Notes: a model not told the origin generated them from the sequence alone. A stretch of DNA of 64,000 nt from Streptomyces sp. NBC_01232 (GCF_035989885.1 NZ_CP108518.1:6377001-6441000); one strand, 5' to 3'. Shown: positions 41,245 to 50,432, numbered from the stretch's first letter. Made by a program: numbers and translations.

Positions 41245-44200
41245 ATGCGTCCGATATCGCGTACGGCACTCGGGGCGGCCGCCGCGGCCGTCCTGGCCGT
41301 CACCGCCGTCGGCCCGTCGACGGCGCAGCCGGCCGACGGAGCGCCCGGAGCGGGGAAGAGACCACTCGTCGGCGGCGAGGCGGCCGGAAAACAGCCCACC
41401 GCCCCCGTCACGGTGACCCTGGTCACCGGCGACCGGATCCTGCTGTCCACGGACACCGCCGGCCGCACCGCCGCCACCGCGATGCCGCGCGCGGACGGCT
41501 CGCAGCCGCTCGTGCAGACCCGGCAGTCCGGAAAGGACCTGTACGTCTACCCGGAGGGCGCGGTCGCGGCGCTCGCCGCGGGCAGGGCCGACCACGAGCT
41601 CTTCAACGTCACCGGCCTCGTCCGCCAGGGCTACGACGACGCGCACACCAAGAAGCTGCCGCTCATCGCGGTCTACGACGGCTCCGTGAACGTGGCGCGC
41701 AGCGCCCCGCCCGTTCCCCGGGGCGCCGACCGCTCCCTCGTCCTCGGCTCCATCGGAGCGGTCGCGCTCGCCGCGGACAAGGAGCAGGCCGCCGCCTTCT
41801 GGACCGACGTCACCGGTACGGACGCCCGCACGCGCTCCGTGGCGGGCGGGCTCAAGAAGCTCTGGCTGGACGGCAAGGTCCGGGCGAACCTGGAGCGCTC
41901 CACGAAGCAGGTCGCCGCCACCGCCGCCTGGGCCGCCGGGTACGACGGCAAGGGCACGAAGGTCGCCGTCCTCGACACCGGCACGGACCTGGACCACCCC
42001 GACCTCAGGGGCCGGGTCTCCGCGTCCGAGAACTTCACCGACTCCGACACCGATGCCGACCGGCAGGGCCACGGAACCCACACCATTTCCACCGTCGGCG
42101 GCTCCGGCGCCGAGAGCGGCGGCGCCAGGAAGGGCGTGGCCCCCGGCGCCGAACTGCTCAGCGGAAAGGTCCTCGACGACGCTGGCTACGGCCTCGATTC
42201 GTGGATCATCGCGGGCATGGAATGGGCGGTGGAGGCCAAGGCCGACGTGGTCTCCATGAGCCTGGGCGACCCCTCGCAGACGGCCTGCGACGACCCGCTG
42301 GCCGCCGCCGCGGAACGGCTCTCCCGGCAGGGCCCGCTGTTCGTCGTCGCCGCCGGCAACGCCGGCCCCGGCAACAACACCGTCTCCTCGCCCGGTTGCG
42401 CCGCCTCTGTGCTGACCGTGGGCGCCGTCGACCGCGACGACACCACGGCCGTCTTCTCCAGCCGCGGCCCGGCCGGACTCCAGCACACCCTCAAGCCGGA
42501 GATCGCCGCCCCCGGCGTCGCGATCTCCGCCGCCGCCGCGGGCGGCCGCGGGGTGTACGCCTACCAGGCCATGTCCGGCACCTCGATGGCCACCCCGCAC
42601 GTCGCGGGCGCCGCCGCCATCGTCAAGCAGCGCCACCCCGACTGGACCGCGCAGCAGATCAAGGCCGCCCTCGTCGGATCGGCCGCGACCGAAGTCCCCG
42701 GCGACGTACGGGAGACCGGCGGCGGCCGCCTCGACGTGAAGGCCGCCCTCGACACCACCGTGACCGGCGCGCCCGCCGTCCAGGGCGGCACCTACAACTG
42801 GCCGCAGGACCGCAGCGACCGCACCACCGTCGAGATCCCGTACACCAACACCGGCAAGAGCCCCGTCACCCTGAACCTGGCCGTCGAGAAGGTCACCGGC
42901 AACGACGGCTCGCCCGTCCGCGCCCAGGTGGCCCGCCTGGAGCGGCGCACCGTGAGCGTCCCGGCCGGTGCCACCGTCAGGGTGCCGCTCGTCCTCGACC
43001 CGGCGGCGAAGCTGGAGCGCTCCCAGTACGGGGACGTCACCGGCCGCGTCGTCGCCACGGCGAACGGCGTGCGCGTCTCCACCCCCTTCTCGCTCTACGT
43101 CGAGCCCGAGACGGTGACCCTGCGCGTCAAGCTCGTCGACCGCGCGGGCCGGCCCGCCGCCGGACCGTCCTCGCTGGACGTGATCGGCACCGACGACGCC
43201 ACCGGTGAGCGCCGCTTCAACGAGGGCGCCGCGGACCAGGTCTACCGGGTGCGCCCGGGCGCGTACTTCCTCTCCGCCTTCGTCGCCACCCCCGACGCGG
43301 GAGAGGCAGAGGGCGACAGACTGCTCGACTCCCTCACCTATCTCGGCCGCCCCCAGGTCGAGTTGAAGAAGGACACCACCGTCGTCCTGGACGCCCGCAG
43401 GGCCGGGCGGCTGGACATCGCCGCCGACCGGCCGGTCGAGGCCCGCAACACCACCCTCGGATTCGCCCGCAGCTGGGACGACACATGGCTGCACGCGGGC
43501 ACCGCCATGGGCGGCCGCACCATCCGCGGCTTCTACGCCTCCGTCGAAGGCCGCGCCCGGGACGGCGAGTTCGAGTTCGCGTCCTACTGGCGGGCGGCCG
43601 CGCCGCTCGTCTCCGAACTGAAGGCCGTCGGCGGACCGGTACTGCACCCCATCACCGCGTCCACCGGCAGTGACAACCTCGACGGAACCGGCAGCGCGCC
43701 GCTGGTCGACGCCGGTTCCGGCACCCCCGGGGAACTCGCCGCGGCCGGCGCCCGGGGCGCCGTCGTCCTGGTGAAGGCGGCCGACGGCGCACTGCACGAG
43801 CTCGCCGAGAACGCCCGGGCCGCCGGCGCCACGGCGGTCCTCGCCCACCGCGAGGCCCCCGGCCGCTGGACGGGCTTCACCGGCTACGCGGGCGGCGCGC
43901 TGCCCGCGCTCACCGTCGAAGCCGCCGAGGCGAAGGCGCTGCTGGCCCGGCTCGCGAGCGGCAAGGTCACGCTCTCCTGGAAGGCCGAGGCGCAGAGCCC
44001 GTACGCCTACTCCCTCGCCCTCCCCGAGAAGGGTGAGGTCAAGGGTGGCGGCCACACCTACCGGGTGCGCGACCGCGACCTCGGGCAGACCGAATCCACC
44101 TACAACTCCATGGGCGTGTCAGCCGACTTCATCGACCTGGCCGGGGCCTACCGGCCGATCGGCACCGCCGTGTACTTCGGCGGCATCGAGACCGTCGCCG

Positions 44201-45024
44201 CCCCGGGCCGGCGCACCGAGTACCACTCCGCCGGGGACACCGCCTGGGACCAGCTGCTCTCCAGCAGCTTCCCCTGGGGCGAGTTCATGGTCGGCGAGCA
44301 GCGCACCTACGCCAAGGGGCAGAAGAGCACCGCCACTTGGTACGACGGGATCACCGGCCCGGTCGCACCGCGCGACGCCACGGGCAAGGAAACCCTCGCG
44401 GCCGAGCGGCAGGGCAACCTGATCGGCTTCGCGCCCGCCATGTGGGGCGACAGCGCCCACGCGGCGCAGCCCGGCTCCTTCGGCGACATCGGCTCCCTCG
44501 TACTGAAGCGCGGCGGCGAGGTCGTCGGGGAGAGCTGGTACCCCTTCGGCGTCTTCGAGGTGCCGGCCGAGGAGGGCCGCTTCGAACTGACCCAGTCCAT
44601 CGAGAAGATCGGCCCGCCCGCCCGCGTCTGGCAGCGCTCCACCGCGGTGCAGACCACCTGGGCCTTCTCCTCCAAGCCCGACGCGTCTGCGTACTCACAG
44701 GGCCTGGCGATCCTCTTCCCGCGGTACGCGGCCCCGCTGGACGGGATGAAGACGGTCGCGGCGGCGAACGGCCAGAGCATCGGGCTGGGCGTCACCGGCC
44801 ACGCGGGCTACACGCCGGGTGCGCTGAAGTCGGCGAAGCTGTCGTACTCCTACGACGGTGAGCACTGGACGCAGGCGAGGACGAGCGAGCACGGCGGCCG
44901 GTGGAGCGCGGTCGTCGACCACGCCGGAGCCTCCGGCAGGCCCGTGTCGCTGAAGGTCGAACTGACCGACGCGAAGGGCGCCGTGGTCACCCAGACGGTC
45001 GTCCGGGCGTACGACGTGCGCTGA
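41245..45024 (+). CDS. Secreted S8-family serine peptidase (subtilase)
   Basis: A 1259-residue exported protease. The signal peptide (ISRTALGAAAAAVLAVTAVGPSTAQ) is followed by a propeptide. The catalytic triad is Asp244 (VAVLDTGTDLDHPDL), His276 (QGHGTHTISTVGG) and Ser447 (MSGTSMATPHVAG). The oxyanion Asn372 is in VVAAGNAGPG. The long C-terminus holds beta-sandwich domains and a PA-like segment near residues 825-900. ATG 41245 has GGGGAG just upstream. A terminator follows. It is probably an extracellular proteolytic enzyme of the developmental or nutrient-scavenging type. Confidence 0.92.
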   Translation: MRPISRTALGAAAAAVLAVTAVGPSTAQPADGAPGAGKRPLVGGEAAGKQPTAPVTVTLVTGDRILLSTDTAGRTAATAMPRADGSQPLVQTRQSGKDLYVYPEGAVAALAAGRADHELFNVTGLVRQGYDDAHTKKLPLIAVYDGSVNVARSAPPVPRGADRSLVLGSIGAVALAADKEQAAAFWTDVTGTDARTRSVAGGLKKLWLDGKVRANLERSTKQVAATAAWAAGYDGKGTKVAVLDTGTDLDHPDLRGRVSASENFTDSDTDADRQGHGTHTISTVGGSGAESGGARKGVAPGAELLSGKVLDDAGYGLDSWIIAGMEWAVEAKADVVSMSLGDPSQTACDDPLAAAAERLSRQGPLFVVAAGNAGPGNNTVSSPGCAASVLTVGAVDRDDTTAVFSSRGPAGLQHTLKPEIAAPGVAISAAAAGGRGVYAYQAMSGTSMATPHVAGAAAIVKQRHPDWTAQQIKAALVGSAATEVPGDVRETGGGRLDVKAALDTTVTGAPAVQGGTYNWPQDRSDRTTVEIPYTNTGKSPVTLNLAVEKVTGNDGSPVRAQVARLERRTVSVPAGATVRVPLVLDPAAKLERSQYGDVTGRVVATANGVRVSTPFSLYVEPETVTLRVKLVDRAGRPAAGPSSLDVIGTDDATGERRFNEGAADQVYRVRPGAYFLSAFVATPDAGEAEGDRLLDSLTYLGRPQVELKKDTTVVLDARRAGRLDIAADRPVEARNTTLGFARSWDDTWLHAGTAMGGRTIRGFYASVEGRARDGEFEFASYWRAAAPLVSELKAVGGPVLHPITASTGSDNLDGTGSAPLVDAGSGTPGELAAAGARGAVVLVKAADGALHELAENARAAGATAVLAHREAPGRWTGFTGYAGGALPALTVEAAEAKALLARLASGKVTLSWKAEAQSPYAYSLALPEKGEVKGGGHTYRVRDRDLGQTESTYNSMGVSADFIDLAGAYRPIGTAVYFGGIETVAAPGRRTEYHSAGDTAWDQLLSSSFPWGEFMVGEQRTYAKGQKSTATWYDGITGPVAPRDATGKETLAAERQGNLIGFAPAMWGDSAHAAQPGSFGDIGSLVLKRGGEVVGESWYPFGVFEVPAEEGRFELTQSIEKIGPPARVWQRSTAVQTTWAFSSKPDASAYSQGLAILFPRYAAPLDGMKTVAAANGQSIGLGVTGHAGYTPGALKSAKLSYSYDGEHWTQARTSEHGGRWSAVVDHAGASGRPVSLKVELTDAKGAVVTQTVVRAYDVR

Positions 45025-45045
45025 TCCGTACGGGTGGAACGGGAG

Positions 45046-45079
45046 GGGTTCACCGGACTGTGGTCCGGTGGACCCTTTT
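45046..45079 (+). terminator. Intrinsic terminator after the subtilase
   Basis: GGGTTCACCGGAC pairs with GTCCGGTGGACCC (one G-U wobble) across a TGTG loop, followed by TTTT, a rare canonical U-tract terminator in this GC background. Confidence 0.9.
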
Positions 45080-45126
45080 CGCGCATTCGGCGTTTTCCGC
45101 CCCCGCGGGGGGCCGAGAATGAAGCC

Positions 45127-46596
45127 ATGAGTCAGCAGGGCGCGGACGACTGGTGGCAGAAGCTCTACGAGGGCCCTGACGCGGGAGCGGAACCCGACCC
45201 GGGGGACACCCTGGACAACCGGTTCCGCTCGGCGGCGGGCGTGACGACGGATCCGGCAACGGACCCGGGCGGGGCACCGACCCCGGCACCGACCCCGGCT
45301 TCGGGTGCGGCGCGGGCTTCGGGTCCGGTGCCGGACCTGGCGCCGGACCCCGGCCCGCCGGAACCTCCGCGCGCCCCGGAGCCGCTCGTGCCCGGCCCCC
45401 GGCAGGGGGACGCGGAGCCGGCGCCGCCCGCGCCGCCGGTCCCGCCCCCGACGCGCACCCCGACCCTGCCCACCCTCCCGCCGCCGCGCGACCCCCGGGC
45501 GGGCGAGGCCACCGGGTATGCCCTCGGGGGCGTGGCCGTACCGCCCGTGCCGGGCCCCGAGCTGCCGGTACGGAACTGGGAGCCCCCGCGCGGGGAGGCC
45601 TGGTCAGCCCCCGCCCCCGCCCCCTCCTCGGGGCCGGCCGCGGATCCGGGGCGCGCGGCGACGCCCGAGCGCGAGCGAGAAGCCCAGCCCGAGGCCGAGA
45701 CCGAGGCCGAGCCAGGGCCCTCGACCGCCGGGCCGGCGGCCGTCCGGCCCGAGGTGTCCCACCTGGGCGACCGCGCACCCACCTACGCCCCCGAACCGGG
45801 GGCCCTCCCTCCCGCCGACCCGGCAGCCCTCGACGGGCTGACCCCGGACACCGTCCTGGAGGGCGCCCGCTACGGCACCTACACCCTGCGCGCCGCCTCC
45901 CTGCGCGGGGACTCCGCCCGCTACCGCGGCGAATCCCGCCGCGACTTCCTGCTCACCGCGCGCTTCGGCAGCGGCGACGACGCGCTGATCCTGGTGGCCC
46001 TCGCGGGCGGGGACCGGGCGGCCCCCGGCGCCGCCGAGGCCGCCGCCGAACTGTGCCGCACGGTCGCGTCCGCCGTCGGGCGCAGCCAGGACAGGCTGGC
46101 CGACGACATCCGCGCCGGGAACCGCGACGCCCTGCGCTCGGGCCTCCAGCGCCTCACCGACCGCGGCTACGGGCGACTGCGGGCCCGCGCCGCCGAGCTC
46201 GGGCTCGCGGAGTCGGCGTACACCGCGGGACTGCGCGGGCTGCTGCTCCCGGTGGACCCGCAGTGCCGCACCCGGGTGTGCTTCGGCGCCGGCGCGGGTG
46301 GTCTGTTCCGGCTCCGCTCGGGGCAGTGGCAGGACCTGGAGCCCGCCGGGCAGGCCGTGGATGCCGAGGGCGGCTTCCGGTTCCGCGCGGCCGTGGCCCG
46401 GCCGGGGGACACCCTGCTGCTGTGCTCCGGTGGCCTGGCTGAGCCCATGCGCGAGGAGGCCGCCTTCCCGGCGGAGCTCGCCGCGCGCTGGGCCGGAGAG
46501 GAGCCACCCGGCCTCGCGGCCTTCCTCGCGGACACCCAGCTCCGCCTCAAGGGCTACGCCGACGACCGTACGGCTGCCGCGATCTGGGAGGCGTGA
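45127..46596 (+). CDS. Protein phosphatase 2C-domain protein with disordered N-terminus
   Basis: A 489-residue protein. Residues 1-235 are low-complexity Pro/Ala/Glu sequence after a short DDWWQKLYEG lead. The C-terminal half is PP2C-like: SLRGDSARYRGESRRDFLLTARFGSGDDALILVALAGGDRAAPGA, later VARPGDTLLLCSGGLAEPM and ADDRTAAAIWEA. Metal-ligand Asp positions deviate from canonical DGxGG (AGGDRAAP), so it may be a weakened or pseudo-phosphatase. ATG 45127. Confidence 0.8.
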   Translation: MSQQGADDWWQKLYEGPDAGAEPDPGDTLDNRFRSAAGVTTDPATDPGGAPTPAPTPASGAARASGPVPDLAPDPGPPEPPRAPEPLVPGPRQGDAEPAPPAPPVPPPTRTPTLPTLPPPRDPRAGEATGYALGGVAVPPVPGPELPVRNWEPPRGEAWSAPAPAPSSGPAADPGRAATPEREREAQPEAETEAEPGPSTAGPAAVRPEVSHLGDRAPTYAPEPGALPPADPAALDGLTPDTVLEGARYGTYTLRAASLRGDSARYRGESRRDFLLTARFGSGDDALILVALAGGDRAAPGAAEAAAELCRTVASAVGRSQDRLADDIRAGNRDALRSGLQRLTDRGYGRLRARAAELGLAESAYTAGLRGLLLPVDPQCRTRVCFGAGAGGLFRLRSGQWQDLEPAGQAVDAEGGFRFRAAVARPGDTLLLCSGGLAEPMREEAAFPAELAARWAGEEPPGLAAFLADTQLRLKGYADDRTAAAIWEA

Positions 46597-46669
46597 CCGG
46601 TGCGCCCGTGGGCTGGACGGGAGGCGTACGCGGTGTCACCGTGATGGTGCGGCGTGCTCGTGCGGGGCC

Positions 46670-46694
46670 GCCCCGCGGCGCGTGGCCGCGGGGC
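46670..46694. terminator. Hairpin between converging genes
   Basis: GCCCCGCGGC (46670-46679) pairs perfectly with GCCGCGGGGC (46685-46694) across GCGTG, between the converging PP2C and small secreted genes. Confidence 0.75.
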
Positions 46695-46720
46695 GCCCGC
46701 TCGGGTGTGGTCCAGTGGTG

Positions 46721-46924
46721 TTAGTCGACCATCTGCCCGTCCTTCGTGCCGCCCTGACAGTACATTCCGACGACCTTTCCGCCGGCGTCCGTGCACTCAC
46801 CCGGGGTGAGGCTCCCGGTGACGGCGGTGTTGGGGGCGGCCGCGGCGGTGGCGGCACCTGTGAGGCCGAGTCCGGCGAGGGCTGCCGTGGCCATGACGGC
46901 GGCCAGAATTCGTCGCATGCGCAT
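46721..46924 (-). CDS. Small secreted protein with two cysteines
   Basis: A 67-residue exported peptide. The signal peptide MRMRRILAAVMATAALAGLG ends near AAAA-PNT. The mature part of about 36 residues is TPGECTDAGGKVVGMYCQGG followed by TKDGQMVD, with two Cys that could form one disulfide. ATG 46924 has AAAGGGA about seven bases upstream. The surrounding non-coding DNA is unusually AT-rich for this window. No function is known. Confidence 0.75.
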   Translation of the reverse strand: MRMRRILAAVMATAALAGLGLTGAATAAAAPNTAVTGSLTPGECTDAGGKVVGMYCQGGTKDGQMVD

Positions 46925-47017
46925 GTGGTTTCCCTTTCACGATTAACTCGGTTGGGGCACTCATCAGTTTGATCTTCACTCGTGTGGGTGGCGCGTTGGA
47001 TTACTCCATTCGGGTGA

Positions 47018-47621
47018 CGCCTGTCGGGCCGCCGGGCCCGGTCGGACCTCGCGTTCCGGGGCGACGTACGGAAGACCTTGCGCGCCCTGAACGTGCCGGT
47101 GCGGCGAAGCCGACAGCGGCATGTGCAATGGGTGGGCGGCGCGCTATCTTTCCCCGAACGGCAGTCAAGTGGTGTCGATGTCGGGCGACGGCGGTTTCTC
47201 GATGCCGGTGGGAGATTTCCTCCCCCTGCTGCAGTACGGCCTGCCCGTCAAAGTGCTCCTGTTCGCCAACTCATGTGCCGTAGTGGCCGAGTTGGGGACG
47301 CCGGTTTCCGGCCTGCCCTCCTGCGGGACGATGTACAAGAACCCCGACCTCGCGGCCATCGCCCGCGCGGCGTGTGCGTACGGGATCCGCGTGGAGAAGT
47401 ACAAGCAGCTCACAGGGGCTCTGAAGGACGTTTTCCGGCACCCGGGACCGGCTCCGGTGGACGGGGTGACGGACCCCGATGCCCTGTCGTTTCCTCCGAG
47501 GACCGGCGCCGAAGCGGTGACCGGATATGCACGGTCCACCGGAAGGATCGTGCTCGACGGCGGGATGGGCCGCGTGATCCGGATGGCTCGATCCAGCCTC
47601 CGTGACGCGCCCCGTCCGTAA
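47018..47621 (+). pseudogene. Deleted remnant of pyruvate oxidase/dehydrogenase (quinone) poxB
   Basis: Pieces of a PoxB-type thiamine-diphosphate enzyme remain. Near 47018-47105, GRRARSDLAFRGDVRKTLRAL matches the end of the middle domain. In another frame from about 47112, SGMCNGWAARYLSPNG joins directly to QVVSMSGDGGFSMPVGDFLPLLQYGLPVKV and continues to IVLDGGMGRVIRMARSSLR at the true C-terminus. Normal enzymes have about 90 residues between the first two parts and about 30 between the second and third. So the gene has a frameshift and at least two internal deletions, and its N-terminal half is gone. An ATG frame from 47121 could still be read but would lack most of the active site. Confidence 0.82.
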
Positions 47622-47704
47622 GCCCGCAGGAGTGCGGAACCGCCCCGGGGGCATGCATCCCGTAGACCTGTTCGAGAGCAAGGACGCGGGGGAGGGACAT
47701 CGCC

Positions 47705-48211
47705 GTGCGGGTGGGGGCGAAGACCGGAAAGCAGTGGGGGAGAGGGAGGCCGGTGCCGCGCGAGCCGTCCGCCGACGAGGACGGGGGCGCGGTGGACACG
47801 CTGCGGATCACCCGGAGCGTACGCCGGGCCGACCTGAAGGCCGTGGGTGAAGTCCGCCGGGCATTACGGGAGTTGATGCGCCACCGGTGCCGGACCGACG
47901 CCGCGGAGGTGGCCGAGCTGCTGATCACCGAGCTCGTCACCAACGCCCTCGTCCACACCGACCGGGGCGCGGAGGTGCACGCGAGTCTCGCCGCCACCCG
48001 CTTACGGGTGGAGGTCCGGGACTACGCCGCACGCAGACCCCGGCCGTACGTACCGACCGCCGACGACGGTACGCACGGCCGGGGGCTCGTGCTGGTACAG
48101 GCGCTCGCCGACGACTGGGGCGTGGACGCGACAGCCCCGGGCAGCGGCAAGGTGGTGTGGTTCGAGCTCGACGCACGGCGCGACGCGCCGTACGACGGAG
48201 GGCCCGCCTGA
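47705..48211 (+). CDS. ATP-binding protein (HATPase/anti-sigma RsbW-like), two TTA codons
   Basis: A 168-residue GHKL ATPase domain. N-box AELLITELVTNALVHTDR (near 75-92), G1 DDGTHGRGLVLVQALADDWGVD and the final GKVVWFEL are typical of the small streptomycete ATP-binding proteins related to anti-sigma kinases. TTA codons occur at 47864-47866 (codon 54) and 48002-48004, so expression should need bldA. GTG 47705 has GGAGGG eight bases upstream. It is monocistronic, with its terminator overlapping the stop. The partner sigma or anti-anti-sigma factor is not in the window. Confidence 0.85.
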   Translation: MRVGAKTGKQWGRGRPVPREPSADEDGGAVDTLRITRSVRRADLKAVGEVRRALRELMRHRCRTDAAEVAELLITELVTNALVHTDRGAEVHASLAATRLRVEVRDYAARRPRPYVPTADDGTHGRGLVLVQALADDWGVDATAPGSGKVVWFELDARRDAPYDGGPA

Positions 48212-48225
48212 CGGGCGGGCCCTCC
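48197..48225. terminator. Terminator overlapping the ATPase stop codon
   Basis: GGAGGGCCCGCC (48197-48208) pairs perfectly with GGCGGGCCCTCC (48214-48225); the loop contains the TGA stop. It also serves the converging DUF2637 gene. Confidence 0.85.
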
Positions 48226-48251
48226 GGGGTTTCCCCTCACCGCAGGACCCG

Positions 48252-49310
48252 TCAGCCGAACTGCTGCTCCAGATCCTTCAGTTTGCGCTCCAGCGAGTCC
48301 AGCCGGGGAATGGTCTGGGTGTCGTCCTCGGCGGTGAGGTCCACCGTCCGGGGGCCGGTCACCTCAAGGGATTCGGTTCCGTTGACGGCCTGCAGGGAGG
48401 GCCGGCGTCGTAGTGGCAGCTGTCCCGATTCCGGTATGGCCGGCTCCGCGCCGACCGGCGCGGAGCCCGCTCCCTGCGTGAGTTCCGGGAGCTCGACCTG
48501 GCGGCCGCGCGACCGCCCGAACGCCCGGTTCTGCCGGCCCAGCGCCTTGATGCGCGCCCGGTCCAGCCGGTTCTGATCGCGCCTGCGGTGCCGGTCCTGC
48601 TCCCGCTCCTTCTTGTCCTCGCGCACCTCGTCCACGGCCTCGTCGAGCGTGCGGACCCCCTCCAGCAGCATGAGCGACCACGCGCCGAAGGTCTCCCGGG
48701 GGGCCCGCAGCCAGCGGACCATCCGGATCTGCGGCAACGGCCGCGGGATCAGGCCCTGTTCGCGCAGCGCCGCCCGGCGGGTCTGCTTGAGGGCGCGGTC
48801 GAACAGGACGGCCGCCGAGAGTGACATCCCCGCGAAGAACTGCGGGGCCCCGTCGTGTCCCAGGCCCCGCGGGGCGTGCACCCAGTTGAACCAGGCGGCC
48901 GCGCCCGCGAACAGCCAGACGAGCATGCGCGAGCCGAGGGCCGCGTCGCCGTGGCTGGCCTCGCGCACGGCGAGCACCGAGCAGAACATCGCGGCGCCGT
49001 CGAGGCCGAAGGGGACCAGGTACTCCCAGCCTCCGGTGAGGTTGAGGTTCTGCCGGCCGAAGCCGACCAGTCCGTGGAAGGAGAGCGCGGCGGCGACCGC
49101 CGCGCAGCAGAAGAGCAGGACGTACGACGCGGTCCCGTAGACGGCTTCCTTGCGCCGCCGCCGTTCCTCGCTGCGCTCCCAGCTGTCGTCGGCCGCGGCC
49201 TTCTCGCTCTCGCGCTTGCCACGGGCCAGTACCGCAACTGCCGCAAGTACGCCCAGGATCAGCAGGCTGCCGGGCAGCAGCCAGTCCAGCGATATGTCGG
49301 TCAGTCTCAT
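48252..49310 (-). CDS. DUF2637 (Spd-like) membrane protein
   Basis: A 352-residue protein. An N-terminal TM (DWLLPGSLLILGVLAAVAVLA) is followed by a charged linker. Four TM segments from about residue 60 to 175 include the family motif FGLDGAAMFCSVLAVREASHGDAALGSRMLVW. A basic HTH-like tail then ends in a short coiled coil (IPRLDSLERKLKDLEQQF). DUF2637 proteins are best known as plasmid spread (Spd) proteins, but chromosomal copies like this are common in Streptomyces. No transfer genes are near. ATG 49310. Confidence 0.85.
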   Translation of the reverse strand: MRLTDISLDWLLPGSLLILGVLAAVAVLARGKRESEKAAADDSWERSEERRRRKEAVYGTASYVLLFCCAAVAAALSFHGLVGFGRQNLNLTGGWEYLVPFGLDGAAMFCSVLAVREASHGDAALGSRMLVWLFAGAAAWFNWVHAPRGLGHDGAPQFFAGMSLSAAVLFDRALKQTRRAALREQGLIPRPLPQIRMVRWLRAPRETFGAWSLMLLEGVRTLDEAVDEVREDKKEREQDRHRRRDQNRLDRARIKALGRQNRAFGRSRGRQVELPELTQGAGSAPVGAEPAIPESGQLPLRRRPSLQAVNGTESLEVTGPRTVDLTAEDDTQTIPRLDSLERKLKDLEQQFG

Positions 49311-49518
49311 GCGGATGTCCCTTGCCTCGCGTATGCGGCTGTGCGGCCGAGCGGCTTTCCGGGCGCCATAGTGGCGCAGCCGGTGAGCCGTGCACGCGGG
49401 TTTCGGGGCAAGTGGACGCCATCGGGGGGCGGGGCCCGCCGGATAGGGTGTTGTGACTCGAACTGACGCCCGTGCGGGTCGAGTTGCGTTCGAATTCGGT
49501 CAGCCGTACGGGGTGGGT

Positions 49519-50379
49519 TCAGGCGGCGGTCGCCGCGAGCCGGGTGACCCGCTCGGCGTCGCAGGTGCGGGGGCAGGTGACGCAGGTGTCCTCGGGGCGA
49601 ATGGTGTAGAAGAAGCAGCAGCCGGCCCGGTCCCGGGTGGGCAGCTCCTCGCCGGCGGGCCCCGTGAGCGTACGGAACCCCGCGCCTCCCGTGTACGGGG
49701 CGGTCGAGCCGGGCAGGAGCGCCTCCAGCTCGGCCATGGCCCGCTGCTCCTCGCCGAGCAGATTGCCGATGTACCAGAGGCTTTCGACGACCTCGTCGGT
49801 CACCATCCCCCACAGGGCGCGGCGGCCGCGCCGCATGCGCGGGCCGAAACCTTCCAGCAGCGGACCGAGGTGCTGGGCCACCGCAGCCCGCACCTCCTCG
49901 CGCAGCGCCTCCTCGTCGGGCACGACACGGGCCCCCGGGAGCGCGGCCGCCGGGTCGTCCGGCAGGCAGGCGAATTCCCCGACGTGGATGCTCATCCGGC
50001 CCAGCGTCCGGTGGAAGGCCACCTGGGTGACCGGGATCCGGGGGACCCGCCGGTGCAGGAACCACGGCAGGGTGATCAGCAGGCAGGCCGGCCACGCGTA
50101 CCGGTGCAGCCCGAACCCCGCGATCACATCGGGGCGGGCCTGGGTCCCGTAGTCCCGCAGGACCTGGGCGTTGTCCCAGGCGAGGAAGGCGTCCAGGGCC
50201 GGCCCGCCGGCCGCGAGCTCGTCCGCGCCCACCCATCCCGCACCGCGAGGGACGGGTTCGTGCGCGGTTCGCTCGATCACCTTCAGCCCGCCGTACGCCT
50301 CGGCCAGCCGGGCGAACGCATCCGCCACCGCAGAGCCGGGCGGGGCGGTTGTGACGGCCGGGAAGGTCGTGACGGTCAT
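49519..50379 (-). CDS. FhuF-like (2Fe-2S) siderophore-reductase-type protein
   Basis: A 286-residue protein of the ferric iron reductase group. The C-terminus has the 2Fe-2S ligand set CCFFY...DTCVTC (C-C-x10-C-x2-C). The central RMSIHVGEFACLP and LWGMVTDEVVESLWYIGNLL are family-like. Such proteins release iron from ferric siderophores. An iron box lies 39-53 bases upstream of ATG 50379, so it should be derepressed on iron limitation. Confidence 0.85.
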   Translation of the reverse strand: MTVTTFPAVTTAPPGSAVADAFARLAEAYGGLKVIERTAHEPVPRGAGWVGADELAAGGPALDAFLAWDNAQVLRDYGTQARPDVIAGFGLHRYAWPACLLITLPWFLHRRVPRIPVTQVAFHRTLGRMSIHVGEFACLPDDPAAALPGARVVPDEEALREEVRAAVAQHLGPLLEGFGPRMRRGRRALWGMVTDEVVESLWYIGNLLGEEQRAMAELEALLPGSTAPYTGGAGFRTLTGPAGEELPTRDRAGCCFFYTIRPEDTCVTCPRTCDAERVTRLAATAA

Positions 50380-50417
50380 GGCGGGCCACCGAATCACAGA
50401 ATCGCGCGATCGTTAAC

Positions 50418-50432
50418 AGGTTAGCCTTACCT
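50418..50432. promoter_or_regulatory. DmdR/IdeR-type iron box
   Basis: AGGTTAGCCTTACCT lies between the FhuF-like and GntR genes and agrees with 14 of 19 positions of the actinobacterial iron-box consensus (TTAGGTTAGGCTCACCTAA, read on the other strand). It is closer to the FhuF-like start than to the GntR start (50518). Confidence 0.7.

Noticed and set aside
48252..49310. DUF2637/Spd protein as sign of an integrated plasmid.
   Set aside because: No integrase, att-site tRNA, Tra/FtsK gene or replication gene nearby; chromosomal DUF2637 genes are common in Streptomyces.
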